From: Oscillatoria sp. HE19RPO
Lineage (GTDB): Bacteria; Cyanobacteriota; Cyanobacteriia; Cyanobacteriales; Laspinemataceae
Assembly: GCF_024220515.1 (NCBI RefSeq)
Contig: NZ_JAMXOT010000077.1
Span: forward strand, 1 to 35,375
Length of the DNA stretch: 35,375 bases
Direction: 5' to 3'
Shown here: piece by piece, positions 1-8,027 of the stretch
Numbering within the stretch: the first letter of the stretch is position 1
How the letters are laid out: every line of letters starts with the position of its first letter
The notes under the pieces: model-generated
The model's input: only the letters and a program-made list of their open reading frames with translations
Database searches by the model: none
What the model was told of the DNA's origin: nothing
Made by a program: the position numbers and the translations under genes

Positions 1-320
1 AAAAACCCGCAGGCTGTTCTATGAGCGTTCCGCTAGGAAAGCCTGGGGCTACACGGACAAAGCCCGCCTGCGCGGCGTCATACAGTCTTGTTAGGTGCTT
101 AACCATCGGGATTTGGATGATTTATTTGTTGGAACACCCTAAGTAATTGATGTTTCTGTTGGCTAATGCGTCAAAAAGTATTTCAATTGTTTGAAAAAAA
201 CGTCTCGTTCAGCCCGGGCTGTTGACCAGTTTTTTACATCAAATAAGATCCCATTGCTAATAATTTCCCCAATGGCTGCTGTCATTTCCTTCCCTCTGTA
301 ACATTATCCCTCTAGAACTT
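1..320. repeat. Upstream intergenic region with partial copy of a structured repeat
   Basis: Positions 1-80 carry a reverse-orientation copy of a repeat also found at about 7879-7935 and 32712-32776. The shared blocks are AAAAACCCGCA at the very start and a block around 47-78 that includes GGCTACACGGACAAAGCCCG. In the other copies the stretch between them is a short CACCCT/AGGGTG hairpin; here it is a different sequence of about 33 bases. The copy may be cut by the window edge. From 81 to 320 I see no gene, RNA or clear promoter, only AT-rich DNA leading to the ATG at 321. Confidence 0.6.
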
Positions 321-3300
321 ATGCGTACCTATCCCTTCGCGGTTTCCCTCAATTCCACCATTCAGGTCAGCACCACGGCAGATGGCTATGCCCTCAGTCC
401 CGCGAATACCGATCCTAGCCAATCCATTGCTCCCTCTATGGTAACTCTCCCTGCCATCACCGGGATGAGCGATGCCCTAGCCCACTTACAGGAAGGAACC
501 GCTACCCTCCAACAGTTGACCCAAACCCTAAGCGCACAGGAAGGGCCGGAAGCTGGGGAGCAGTTGGCGCTGATGTTGCAAGAGATCGGCGATCGCGGCT
601 GGTTGCAATATGCTGTATTACCCTTGGCGATCGCAGTGCCAATGGTGGAATCCGCTGAACTTAACCTAGACATACCCCACTGGACTCGGGCCAGTGTCAG
701 CCTATCGCGCTTTGCCTACCAACGCAGCCACGAAGGCGGCATGGTCTTGGAATCCCCCTTATCCAAATTTCGAGTCAAACTGCTGGACTGGCGATCGAGC
801 GCAATTTTGGCCCAACTCGCCCAACCCCTATCCCTAGGCTGGGTCACGCCACCCCCCCAAATCGGAGCAGAAACCGCCTATCAATTCTTAAATTTATTGT
901 GGGCGACGGGTTTTCTCACCGTGGAAGCGGAAGCCCCGGAACTGAAGCTGTGGGAGTTCCATAACCTGCTATTCCATAGCCGTTGTCGCCAAGGTCGCCA
1001 TGACTATCTCACAGGTGATATTGCCGCCAGTTTGGAGGTTTGGGACGAGTTTCCGGTGGTAAAGCCAGCCATGAGCGGGCAAATTGTCGCCCTGCCCCAA
1101 CTGAGCATTGATGCCATCCGCCAGAAGGATAAAACCCTGACGACGGCGATCGAACAACGGGCATCGATTCGCGAATATGACGAGAATCACCCCATCACCA
1201 TTGAGCAATTGGGGGAACTTCTCTATCGCACGGCTCGCATCAAGGAAATTTATACTCATGATGCTGAACAAACCGAACTGCTCAAAGCCCAATTTGGTGA
1301 AGATTTCGAGTGGGGAGAAATCAGCCGCCGTCCCTATCCCTGTGGCGGCGCGATGTACGAACTAGAAATCTATCTGGCGGTGCGTCGTTGTGAAGGGGTG
1401 AAACCGGGACTTTATCACTATGATCCCCTCAATCACCAACTGGCTCAACTTGATGCTGCTGATGCCGATATTCAAGCCCTGATTAAAGATGCTCACCAGT
1501 CCAGTGGTGAACAGGGAATGCCCCAAGTTTTGCTGATTATTACGGCTCGGTTTGGGCGGCTGTTCCGCAAGTATCGATCGCTGGCTTATGCCCTGGTTCT
1601 CAAGCACGTTGGTGTCCTGTATCAGAACCTCTATTTGGTGGCGACAAATATGGGACTTGCTCCCTGTTCGTTGGGGGCGGGAGATAGCGATCGCTTTGCC
1701 CGGGCGACGGGATTAAACTATGTGGTGGAATCCTCTGTGGGTGAATTCATGTTGGGGTCTTTGCCTAAGGCCAATATTCAGGCGAGTGGGGTAGATGATT
1801 CAGTAGAAGATAATATTCATGCTTCTGAAGAATTGGCTGTGGAAGCGATCGCCATTGAAGCCGAATCCGCATCTATCGGGTCGAGCGAAGTCGAAAACCA
1901 AGCAACCATTCACCCCTCCGAATTGGATTCAGAAATTGAAGCAACTGAAGTTGAATCGGATTCTGTCGGATTGAGCGAAGTCGAAACCCAACCGACGGCA
2001 GTTGTTGCCTCTGCTGCTTCCACTGCCAAACATCCCCACGACTTGGACGATCGCATCCCCGGACTCGCTGAACTCCGCAACCAAACCCTCGGCGACTCCC
2101 GGATTACCATCGTCATTCTCGATGGCAACCCGGACCACACCCTCTCCTGTTTTGAAGGGGCGGAAATCTCCAAAGTCTTCCCCTATTGGCACCCCCCTGC
2201 TGAACCTGTTCCTACAGAGGCTTATCTCCTATTTCAGGCGATCGGCAAGGATGATACTTTAGATAAAGACCAAAAAGCGGAAGCCCAGAAAGCCGCCTTC
2301 CCTGAATCACTCCTCAAACGCATCCACGGCGACAACCACGCCTGCCACATCACCAGCACCATCGTCGGTCAAGAAAACACCCCCTCTCCGGGACTTGCTC
2401 CTCGCTGTCGTGTGATTAATGTCCCCCTCAATACTACTGGCACTGATGAAGAATTCATCTCACCCATCAATCTAGCTCGTGCCTTTGAACTGGGTCTGGA
2501 GTTAGGGGCAAATATCATCCACTGTGCCGCCTGCCGCCCCACCCAAACCGGGGAAGGGGAAGAAATCCTCCTGCAAGCCCTGAAAAAGTGCCAGGACAAC
2601 AACATTCTGATTGTCGCCCCCGCTGGGAATAACAAGGGAGAATGCTGGTGTATGCCCGCTTCCCTGCCGGGAGTGCTGTCTGTGGGAGCCTTAAAGCCTG
2701 ACGGTACCCCTTACAAGTTCAGCAATTGGGGCGGTAACAATGCCCTAGAAGGCATCATGGCTCCGGGGGGTGAAATTCTGGGGGCGCAACCCGCGAATGA
2801 AGAACCTGTACGCCTTCTGGGAACAAGTATGGCGGCTCCCGTGATGACGGGGTTGTGCGGTTTGCTGATGAGTCTGCAACTCCAACAGAGTAAACCTGTG
2901 GATGCGGAGGCGGTGCGGGCGGCTCTGCTCAATACGGCGATTCCCTGTACCCCTGATGATACTGATGAACCGGAACGCTGTCTACGCGGTAAAGTTAACC
3001 TCCCTGGGGTGATGGGGTTGTTGTTCGGGTCTTCAGTAACGATTTCTTTCGCAGGTGAGCAAGTCACTCGCACAGAGCATACCTCCGTTATTACCTCCTC
3101 TGCTCCCCCCTCTCCCTCTGCTTCCCCTGCTCCCTCCGCTTCCCCCGCTCCCTCTGCCGTCAAGCCCAGTAAGGCTCACTCCGGCCAGGTCTACGCCCTC
3201 GGCACGATTGGCTATGACTTTGGAGATGCGGCGCGGCGGGATACTTTTAAGCAAAATATGGCTGCGGTAAATTTGAATGGGATGATGGTGCCGCCAGACC

Positions 3301-4046
3301 CTTATGATGCTTACCAGATGGTGGAACATCTCGATCGCAATCCGAATGAGGCTCACTCGCTAATTTGGACTCTAAATCGTGACCAAAATACTATCTATGC
3401 CCTTGATCCAAAAGGCCCGTTTGCCGATGATATTTATGAAATGTTTTTGTTGATGTTCAATGGGCAACTTGAACCCGAAACGAGTGCTGAATTCATTGAG
3501 CGAGTGAGTATCCCTGGACGACAAACTCAGCGGACGGTAGAACTTTTTTCTGGGGAAGTGGTTCCGGTGCTTAATGTCCAGAACCCCCGAGGGATGTATG
3601 GGTGGAATGTGAATAATTTAGTTGAGGCAGCTTTAGCAACTGTAAATAATGCTGAAGCGGTGGGGGTAGAAAATCTCCGGGAAGGGCTGACTGCTTTTTT
3701 AAATCGGGTGTATTACGATTTATATAATATCGGGCAAACCTCTCGCGATCGCGCCCTGAATTTTGCAGTCACCAATACGTTTCAAGCTGCTGCTACCTTT
3801 GCGGAGGCGATCGCCTCTGAGCGACAACTCGACACCATCGAAGTCCAAAAAAGTCCCTACTGTCGTCTCAATAGTGATTGCTGGGATGTGCTGCTCACAT
3901 TCTTCGATCCGGAAGATGGGAGGCGATCTCGTCAGGTGTTTCGCTTCACCATTGATGTGGCCGATAGTATGCCGGTGACGGTGGGAAGTATCAAACGTTG
4001 GGCAATTCCGGGTAAAAAAAAGACCGCAGAGACAAAGCATGATTGA
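321..4046 (+). CDS. PatG-like cyanobactin maturation protein: SagB-type oxidase + subtilisin-like protease + PatG C-terminal domain
   Basis: The 1241-residue protein has three parts in the order known for PatG. Residues about 1-480 look like a SagB/ThcOx thiazoline/oxazoline dehydrogenase: an N-terminal region, a linker with FHNLLFHSRCRQGRHDY, then an FMN nitroreductase fold starting near IEQRASIREYD (about 275). An acidic Glu/Ser linker (about 485-570) contains two similar segments. Residues about 574-880 are a subtilisin-like serine protease with catalytic Asp601 (VILDGNPDH), His676 (ACHITS) and Ser836 (GTSMAAP). After a Ser/Pro/Ala linker, residues about 954-1235 match the PatG C-terminal region (VYALGTIGYDFGD). 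In the PatG family the protease cleaves the C-terminal recognition sequence and macrocyclises the core peptide, while the oxidase aromatises azolines. No precursor peptide, PatA, PatD or PatF gene is visible downstream, and only 320 bases are available upstream. There is no clear ribosome binding site; the start rests on ORF extent. Confidence 0.85.
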   Translation: MRTYPFAVSLNSTIQVSTTADGYALSPANTDPSQSIAPSMVTLPAITGMSDALAHLQEGTATLQQLTQTLSAQEGPEAGEQLALMLQEIGDRGWLQYAVLPLAIAVPMVESAELNLDIPHWTRASVSLSRFAYQRSHEGGMVLESPLSKFRVKLLDWRSSAILAQLAQPLSLGWVTPPPQIGAETAYQFLNLLWATGFLTVEAEAPELKLWEFHNLLFHSRCRQGRHDYLTGDIAASLEVWDEFPVVKPAMSGQIVALPQLSIDAIRQKDKTLTTAIEQRASIREYDENHPITIEQLGELLYRTARIKEIYTHDAEQTELLKAQFGEDFEWGEISRRPYPCGGAMYELEIYLAVRRCEGVKPGLYHYDPLNHQLAQLDAADADIQALIKDAHQSSGEQGMPQVLLIITARFGRLFRKYRSLAYALVLKHVGVLYQNLYLVATNMGLAPCSLGAGDSDRFARATGLNYVVESSVGEFMLGSLPKANIQASGVDDSVEDNIHASEELAVEAIAIEAESASIGSSEVENQATIHPSELDSEIEATEVESDSVGLSEVETQPTAVVASAASTAKHPHDLDDRIPGLAELRNQTLGDSRITIVILDGNPDHTLSCFEGAEISKVFPYWHPPAEPVPTEAYLLFQAIGKDDTLDKDQKAEAQKAAFPESLLKRIHGDNHACHITSTIVGQENTPSPGLAPRCRVINVPLNTTGTDEEFISPINLARAFELGLELGANIIHCAACRPTQTGEGEEILLQALKKCQDNNILIVAPAGNNKGECWCMPASLPGVLSVGALKPDGTPYKFSNWGGNNALEGIMAPGGEILGAQPANEEPVRLLGTSMAAPVMTGLCGLLMSLQLQQSKPVDAEAVRAALLNTAIPCTPDDTDEPERCLRGKVNLPGVMGLLFGSSVTISFAGEQVTRTEHTSVITSSAPPSPSASPAPSASPAPSAVKPSKAHSGQVYALGTIGYDFGDAARRDTFKQNMAAVNLNGMMVPPDPYDAYQMVEHLDRNPNEAHSLIWTLNRDQNTIYALDPKGPFADDIYEMFLLMFNGQLEPETSAEFIERVSIPGRQTQRTVELFSGEVVPVLNVQNPRGMYGWNVNNLVEAALATVNNAEAVGVENLREGLTAFLNRVYYDLYNIGQTSRDRALNFAVTNTFQAAATFAEAIASERQLDTIEVQKSPYCRLNSDCWDVLLTFFDPEDGRRSRQVFRFTIDVADSMPVTVGSIKRWAIPGKKKTAETKHD

Positions 4047-4127
4047 AACAAGGCATCGCTGATAGCTCTGGCTAACTATGGAGTATAACCCTCTTCTCTC
4101 AAACCCGGTTGAAAGCCTAATCACTCG

Positions 4128-4238
4128 GGGAGCATCTCAACTTGGCTCATAGACCTAACCGCCGGTGCCCCCTGACCTCCGAGGTCAGGGGGAGCAAGAC
4201 GTATAAATTCCCCTTTGAGGCCAAATTGAGATGGTCCC
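4128..4238. mobile_element. 111-bp miniature inverted-repeat element with ISKra4-like ends and 8-bp target duplication
   Basis: The left end reads GGGAGCATCTCAACTTGG and the right end, read inward on the minus strand, GGGACCATCTCAATTTGG. The flanks carry an exact 8-bp direct repeat ATCACTCG at 4120-4127 and 4239-4246. The terminal motif GGGAGCATC and the 8-bp duplication match those of the insertion sequence at 4488-5690. The element has no coding capacity. Inside it is a perfect 12-bp stem at 4168-4179 / 4181-4192. I infer a non-autonomous element mobilised by an ISKra4-family transposase. Confidence 0.8.
4168..4192. terminator. Perfect 12-bp hairpin, possible bidirectional terminator
   Basis: CCCCCTGACCTC and GAGGTCAGGGGG are separated by one base, so a few central pairs must open to form a loop. 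It lies about 120 bases after the PatG-like stop codon, inside the miniature element. No T-tract follows, so a terminator role is only possible. Confidence 0.3.
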
Positions 4239-4345
4239 ATCACTCGTGGCATGAAATGATGCCACCTCGTTAATTTGCCGTAAACTGATAGAAGAGGGAT
4301 ATCTGTGATAATCTACCAAGACTTACGCAGATTTTGAAAATCCAT

Positions 4346-4387
4346 CCTAAATGTAGCGGCGATTCGCGAATCGCCTGTACATTTAGG
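4346..4387. repeat. 42-nt near-perfect palindrome in the gap before the insertion sequence
   Basis: The outer arms are CCTAAATGTA and TACATTTAGG. The inner part is the perfect palindrome GGCGATTCGCGAATCGCC. It belongs to the GTAG...CTAC class of intergenic palindromes also seen around 6191-6219 and 14542-14570. I see no gene between 4247 and 4479. Confidence 0.7.
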
Positions 4388-4487
4388 GATTCATACTAAA
4401 TATTTACTAGGTTCGGCCTACGTTTTTACAAATCTATTTTTGAAACAATAAATTTCACTTTTGTCTCTTATTAATTAATCGGAAAAG

Positions 4488-5690
4488 GGGAGCATCTCAG
4501 TTAAGAACTAAGCAGAAATACTTACAAAAAAGTCCCCGTTCAGGTAAGCGCAGCGTAAGTGAAGGATTTTAGATACAGATTGTTTAAGCCATTGTGCTCC
4601 AGAAAGTTTCACACGAGCGCCAATACGTTTAACTGTAGATTCAACCGAACCCGAACCAATGGCGTACCCAAGGGATTGATATAAATCATAGTTAACCAGA
4701 CGGTAGCGATGTTTTGCTAAATAAGCCCGAAAATTCTGTACCCTCTGTCCCTTTCTTTCAGACAGTTCCTCTAAAACTTCATCCACACAACCTCGCCACA
4801 GTGAGCTTTTTAGTCGTTTTAATTGTTGAGATGACCCACCTTTTCTTGTAGAGGTTTTCCACCAAATGATACCAATCCAGTACATCCCTTCGCTCCGAAG
4901 ATGGTTTTAACCTACTGATGATATTCCAAACTCCATCATGGCCATCACCAACGGAGGTGATCATCCGGCTTAGGGATTGCTTATGTACCCAACTGATTAG
5001 AGCTTCATTCTCTTGAAAATAGGCTTGGCACACTGAATTATGTAAACTTACCGCTTTATAATCTCGCCATTCACAAGGCCCTGGTTTTTCGGTTCTCAAT
5101 CGGATTTTCCCCCCATTCCCACGGTGGCTATCCACCTTTTGTTTACTATCGGCTTGAGGAAAGTCACTTTTTTGGACTAAACGATGGAGACTACTGTGCC
5201 CTACTTTGATGCCCATCATCAGTGCCAGATCAAGTTTCGGCTTCCTCATAGGAAGACTTAGCACTAGCTACCCAACAACATTTTGTCATGACTGGACTTA
5301 GCTGAGTCCTGGGCGCTAATCCTAGCTGCTTTGCCCGACGGCTATTGACTGTTACTATACCGAAACAGGTCTTTACTTGCCGTTTTTTTCCTTTGACTGG
5401 AGGCTCCCCTGAAGAAAAAAAAAGGTGCCAATTTCTGGTCCGACCGTTTCGAGTATATGCTTTCGAGTAGCCAACTCGATAGGCTCAAAGTTTTGTAATT
5501 GCTCATTGGGAGTTTCCTCTTTTAAAATTTTTGCTACTTCCCTCAAATGGTATTTAAGTTTTTGTTCGTTAGCTAGGTTCATATGTTTTTGTCCTTGATG
5601 TTTGATTTTTTCACATTTTACCTTTTTTTTGGTTCCCATCCTCATTTCTGGGATAAGTATAAATACTTAAAGCATTAACGGGATGCTCCC
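4488..5690 (-). mobile_element. Degenerate ISKra4-family (ISMich2-like) insertion sequence, 1203 bp
   Basis: Both ends are visible. The left end begins GGGAGCATCTCAGTT at 4488. The right end, read inward on the minus strand, begins GGGAGCATCCCGTT at 5690. An exact 8-bp duplication CGGAAAAG flanks the element at 4480-4487 and 5691-5698. The size of about 1.2 kb, the GGG ends, the 8-bp duplication and a two-frame transposase fit what I know of the ISMich2 subgroup of ISKra4. The intact ends and target duplication suggest the insertion itself is not ancient, although its transposase is broken. Confidence 0.9.
4508..5645 (-). pseudogene. ISKra4-family transposase, broken by two frameshifts beyond a likely programmed one
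   Basis: The first frame (ATG at 5645, stop TAA at 5373) encodes 90 residues ending near VGPEIGTFFF. Its last codons GAA AAA AAC contain an in-phase A_AAA_AAC heptamer (5382-5388 on the complement), a classic -1 slippery site. The -1 frame continues as KRQVKTCFGIVTVNSRRAK through EEAET and hits TGA at 5230-5232. A one-base shift there restores DLALMMGIKVGHSSLHRLV, then SVGDGHDGVWNI and LDWYHLVENLYKK. A second shift near 4843 leads to GGSSQQLKRLK and the C-terminal YAIGSGSVESTVKRIGARVK and LRCAYLNG, ending at TAG 4508-4510. These motifs are diagnostic of the family. The slippage may be functional in relatives, but the two later shifts make this copy probably inactive. Confidence 0.88.
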
Positions 5691-5784
5691 CGGAAAAGCA
5701 CGATTTGAGGCAGCATTAAAGTGCTGAATTGGTTGCTAATATAGAAGGCAAAAAGCCCTAAAACAATATCGCCTTTAGTCAAGT

Positions 5785-5994
5785 TTATGCAATGGGTTCT
5801 CCATCGTCAAGGGTATAAAGGTCCGGTTCTTGGTTGAGAAAATTAAAGCTACTGCTGTGCAAAGCTAGGTTAATCGCCTCGGGGGTAGAGGGATAAGCAT
5901 TATCGAAAAACAGTTTTTCTTCTAAGGCGGTCCGGTCTTCTGGAGATCGGGAATGAATCAATTGAAATAGGGCGTTGACCATTGGCGTATTCAT
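5785..5994 (-). CDS. Small hypothetical protein, possibly antitoxin-like
   Basis: This 69-residue ORF starts at an ATG and is acidic. It contains SPEDRTALEEKLFF near the N-terminus and ends EPDLYTLDDGEPIA. From memory, similar N- and C-terminal phrases occur in small cyanobacterial proteins beside type II toxin genes, but I cannot verify homology here. There is no strong ribosome binding site. The insertion sequence begins about 90 bases downstream on the same strand, so any partner gene may have been displaced or lost. A short hypothetical of other function is equally possible. Confidence 0.5.
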   Translation of the reverse strand: MNTPMVNALFQLIHSRSPEDRTALEEKLFFDNAYPSTPEAINLALHSSSFNFLNQEPDLYTLDDGEPIA

Positions 5995-6190
5995 AACAAT
6001 TGTGGGTATAGAATTGATGGGTAATTACAAGGTTTCGGTGATTTTTTATCTCTTTTATTTTAAGTCATTTATCCCCAAAAAACAACCGTTCAGGACTAGC
6101 ACTGTCAAGGTGATTGCAACGCGCTCAATCGTTTGTAGTCACCCCTTTAGGGGTGTCATGAAGATGACTCTAGCCCTGTCAAGGTGTATT

Positions 6191-6219
6191 TGTAGGGGCG
6201 CTTCGGGAAGCGCCTCTAC
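6191..6219. repeat. GTAGGGGCGC...CTAC palindromic repeat
   Basis: The block GTAGGGGCGCTTCGGGAAGC continues as GCCTCTAC and forms a hairpin. The same core appears at 14542-14570 and 14628-14656, and variants occur at 25671-25696 and 35331-35375. Just upstream (about 6139-6154) lies a small CACCCC/GGGGTG hairpin, and the phrase CTGTCAAGGTG occurs twice (about 6102 and 6178). I see no gene in 5995-6215. Confidence 0.65.
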
Positions 6220-6410
6220 ATGAAATAACGATCAGGGGTGATTAAATTGAGCATCTGGGCAGGCGATCGCTCTCGCGCGGCTACATGAAATAACGCTCAG
6301 GGGTGATTAAATTGAGCATCTGGGCAGGCGATCGCTCTCGCGCGGCTACATGAAATAACGCTCAGGGGTGATTAAATTGAGCATCTGGGCAGGCGATCGC
6401 TCTCGCGCGG
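6216..6410. repeat. Three tandem 65-bp repeats containing HIP1 sites
   Basis: Units begin at 6216, 6281 and 6346 with CTACATGAAATAACG and end CTCTCGCGCGG. They are nearly identical; the first has ATCAGG where the others have CTCAGG. Each carries one GCGATCGC octamer. A diverged partial unit continues to about 6455. The array lies just past the acylphosphatase stop codon. No reading frame spans it convincingly. Confidence 0.9.
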
Positions 6411-6468
6411 CTACATGAAATGTGGCTTGAGGCGATCGCGCGAATCGCCTCTACGTCCGGAGGGGGTG

Positions 6469-6750
6469 TTATTTATATCGGGTGGTGAATCCGGTGATGC
6501 CTTGGGGGGGTTGATAGGTGACGGTGACATCGGTGACTTGGGCGGATGAGGGTCCTTGATGACACCAGGCTATCATGCGATCGAGGGTTTCGGGGTTGCC
6601 TTCAAAGATGGCTTCGACTCGTCCATCGGTTAAGTTTCTCACCCAACCGGATATTCCTAGTTTCTGGGCTTGATGGACGGTACTAAATCGATACCCGACT
6701 CCCTGAACGATTCCCGAAATTAAGACGTGAGCGCACTTTGTTTCGGTCAT
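6469..6750 (-). CDS. acyP: Acylphosphatase
   Basis: The 93-residue protein has the typical acylphosphatase length and both signature motifs. GIVQGVGYR carries the phosphate-binding Arg21, and GWVRNLTDGRVEA carries the catalytic Asn39. The family hydrolyses the carboxyl-phosphate bond of acylphosphates in the cytoplasm (EC 3.6.1.7). It starts 6 bases after the pcyA stop codon on the same strand, so the two are probably co-transcribed with acyP second. A functional link to bilin synthesis is not known to me. Confidence 0.93.
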   Translation of the reverse strand: MTETKCAHVLISGIVQGVGYRFSTVHQAQKLGISGWVRNLTDGRVEAIFEGNPETLDRMIAWCHQGPSSAQVTDVTVTYQPPQGITGFTTRYK

Positions 6751-6756
6751 GATCTT

Positions 6757-7494
6757 TTAGTCCCCTTCAGGCAGGTCAAATAAGACTTGGGTCATATAAT
6801 ATTCGGCCCATTCGTTGCCAAAGGCGTTTTCTAAAACCCGGCGCGTTTTGTCATTTTTGCGCTGATGGTCGCAGTAATTACGTTGTCCGGCGAGGATTTC
6901 GCTGTGGAGTTCGGGGGTGGCGGGGGTGTTTCTGGCTTGTTGGCAGTGAATTTGGACATACTCCTTGACGCGATTAAGAAATAGGGTTTCTTCGGCAGGA
7001 TTATCCGGTCGCACAAAGAGGCAAAATTCTGAGAAGATATGACCCCAGGGGGGGAGGTCTCGGGGATGGGTAAAGGCGATCGCCGGTAAGTCCGAAAGTT
7101 GCTGTTGATAGGGTTGGGGGAGGACGTTTTGACGAATGGGGGATAAGTCGGCGATCGCTGCCCCGATTTTGCCTTTTGCTCCTACTAAATCAGTGCCGAA
7201 CATGGGTAAATCATAGTTGGGGTTGGGAAACATCACGCAGTGCAAAATGTCCAGGGTGGTGCCGACTTTTGCCAGTTCTAAATGGATTTTCCGAAATTCT
7301 GGGGTCTGATAGCAGCGATTTTCAATTCTGAGTTTTTCCCCTTCTAATCGTCCTTCTACATATCCCAGGTCCTCCGGCAGGGGATAAGGGGATAGTTCTA
7401 ATTCTTCTTGCCACACGCCCTCGATGCAATCGGCGAGTTGTTGGATTAGGCTATGTTGTTCGGTTCGCAGGGATGGATTAGAGGTTGATGTCAT
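6757..7494 (-). CDS. pcyA: Phycocyanobilin:ferredoxin oxidoreductase
   Basis: The 245-residue protein matches PcyA (EC 1.3.7.5), which reduces biliverdin IXalpha by four electrons from ferredoxin to phycocyanobilin, the chromophore of phycobilisomes and phytochromes. The core [20 protein letters not shown] followed by TDLVGAKG is diagnostic. Glu73, His85 and Asp102 correspond to the catalytic Glu76, His88 and Asp105 of the Synechocystis enzyme. The length is normal and the ATG start gives a typical N-terminus. acyP follows after 6 bases. The upstream region (7495-8027) has a palindrome array but no recognised promoter. Confidence 0.97.
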   Translation of the reverse strand: MTSTSNPSLRTEQHSLIQQLADCIEGVWQEELELSPYPLPEDLGYVEGRLEGEKLRIENRCYQTPEFRKIHLELAKVGTTLDILHCVMFPNPNYDLPMFGTDLVGAKGKIGAAIADLSPIRQNVLPQPYQQQLSDLPAIAFTHPRDLPPWGHIFSEFCLFVRPDNPAEETLFLNRVKEYVQIHCQQARNTPATPELHSEILAGQRNYCDHQRKNDKTRRVLENAFGNEWAEYYMTQVLFDLPEGD

Positions 7495-7600
7495 GGGTTT
7501 TTCCTATATGAGGGTGGATCAATATTGCGCGGGGCGCGGTGTTTATTTTATCTTATTTAGGGGGGTGGGATGTTGGGATGTTGTTATCGTGCAGTTGGAG

Positions 7601-7841
7601 AACGACTGAAGTCGTTACTACGAAATAAGAAAGAGAACGACTGAAGTCGTTACTACGAACAGGAAGAAACGACTGAAGTCGTTACTACGAACAGGAAGAA
7701 ACGACTGAAGTCGTTACTACGAACTTTGATAAGAGAACGACTGAAGTCGTTACTACCAACATTAAGAACGACTGAAGTCGTTACTACGAACTAAGAGAAC
7801 GACTGAAGTCGTTACTACGAACTAAGAGAACAACTGTTGTT
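7601..7841. repeat. Array of seven AACGACTGAAGTCGTT palindromes plus one degenerate copy
   Basis: Intact copies start at 7601, 7636, 7668, 7700, 7736, 7767 and 7798, and a decayed copy (AACAACTGTTGTT) at 7829. Spacing is 31-36 bases. Most are followed by ACTACGAA. Each copy has 7-bp self-complementary arms around a 2-base centre. The same palindrome recurs at 32130-32680. The array lies 107 bases and more upstream of pcyA. It is not a CRISPR array because the short spacers repeat one another. Confidence 0.9.
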
Positions 7842-7842
7842 A

Positions 7843-7964
7843 TACCCAATCCGGTTGTGAAAGACCTATTTTACTCTTCAGCCTGCGGAGGCAGGCTTCG
7901 TCCGTATAGCCCCACCCTTTAGGGTGCGGGTTTTTATTAACTTTAATTCGGTGGATTTTGCCTA
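7843..7964. mobile_element. About 120-bp repeat element with a terminator-like core (copy 1)
   Basis: The left end TACCCAATCCGG resembles the ends of the element at 32683-32802. The core has a GCCTGCGGAGGCAGGC hairpin, a TAGCCCCACCC block, then CACCCTTTAGGGTG followed by T-rich DNA. The right end is diverged (GTGGATTTTGCCTA), so the boundary is approximate. It abuts the degenerate palindrome at 7829-7841 and sits just past the cphA stop codon read on the minus strand. Confidence 0.6.
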
Positions 7965-8027
7965 AAAAAAAGACTTGAAAATGGAGAGTTATCCTTTTCA
8001 AGTCTTTGGTAAAGGTTCAGTTGTAAA

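Noticed and set aside
22-150. Short peptide ORF beginning at ATG 22
   Set aside because: It lies in the repeat family shared with 7879-7935 and 32712-32776, and no signal supports translation.
4047-6468. Cyanobactin precursor peptide gene
   Set aside because: I looked for short frames with an LAELSEE-like leader and a YDGE-like cleavage signal; none is present, and the 69-aa ORF lacks these features.
7601-7841. CRISPR array with 16-bp repeats
   Set aside because: Spacers of 15-20 bases share sequence (ACTACGAA) and vary in length; the repeats are the common intergenic palindrome.
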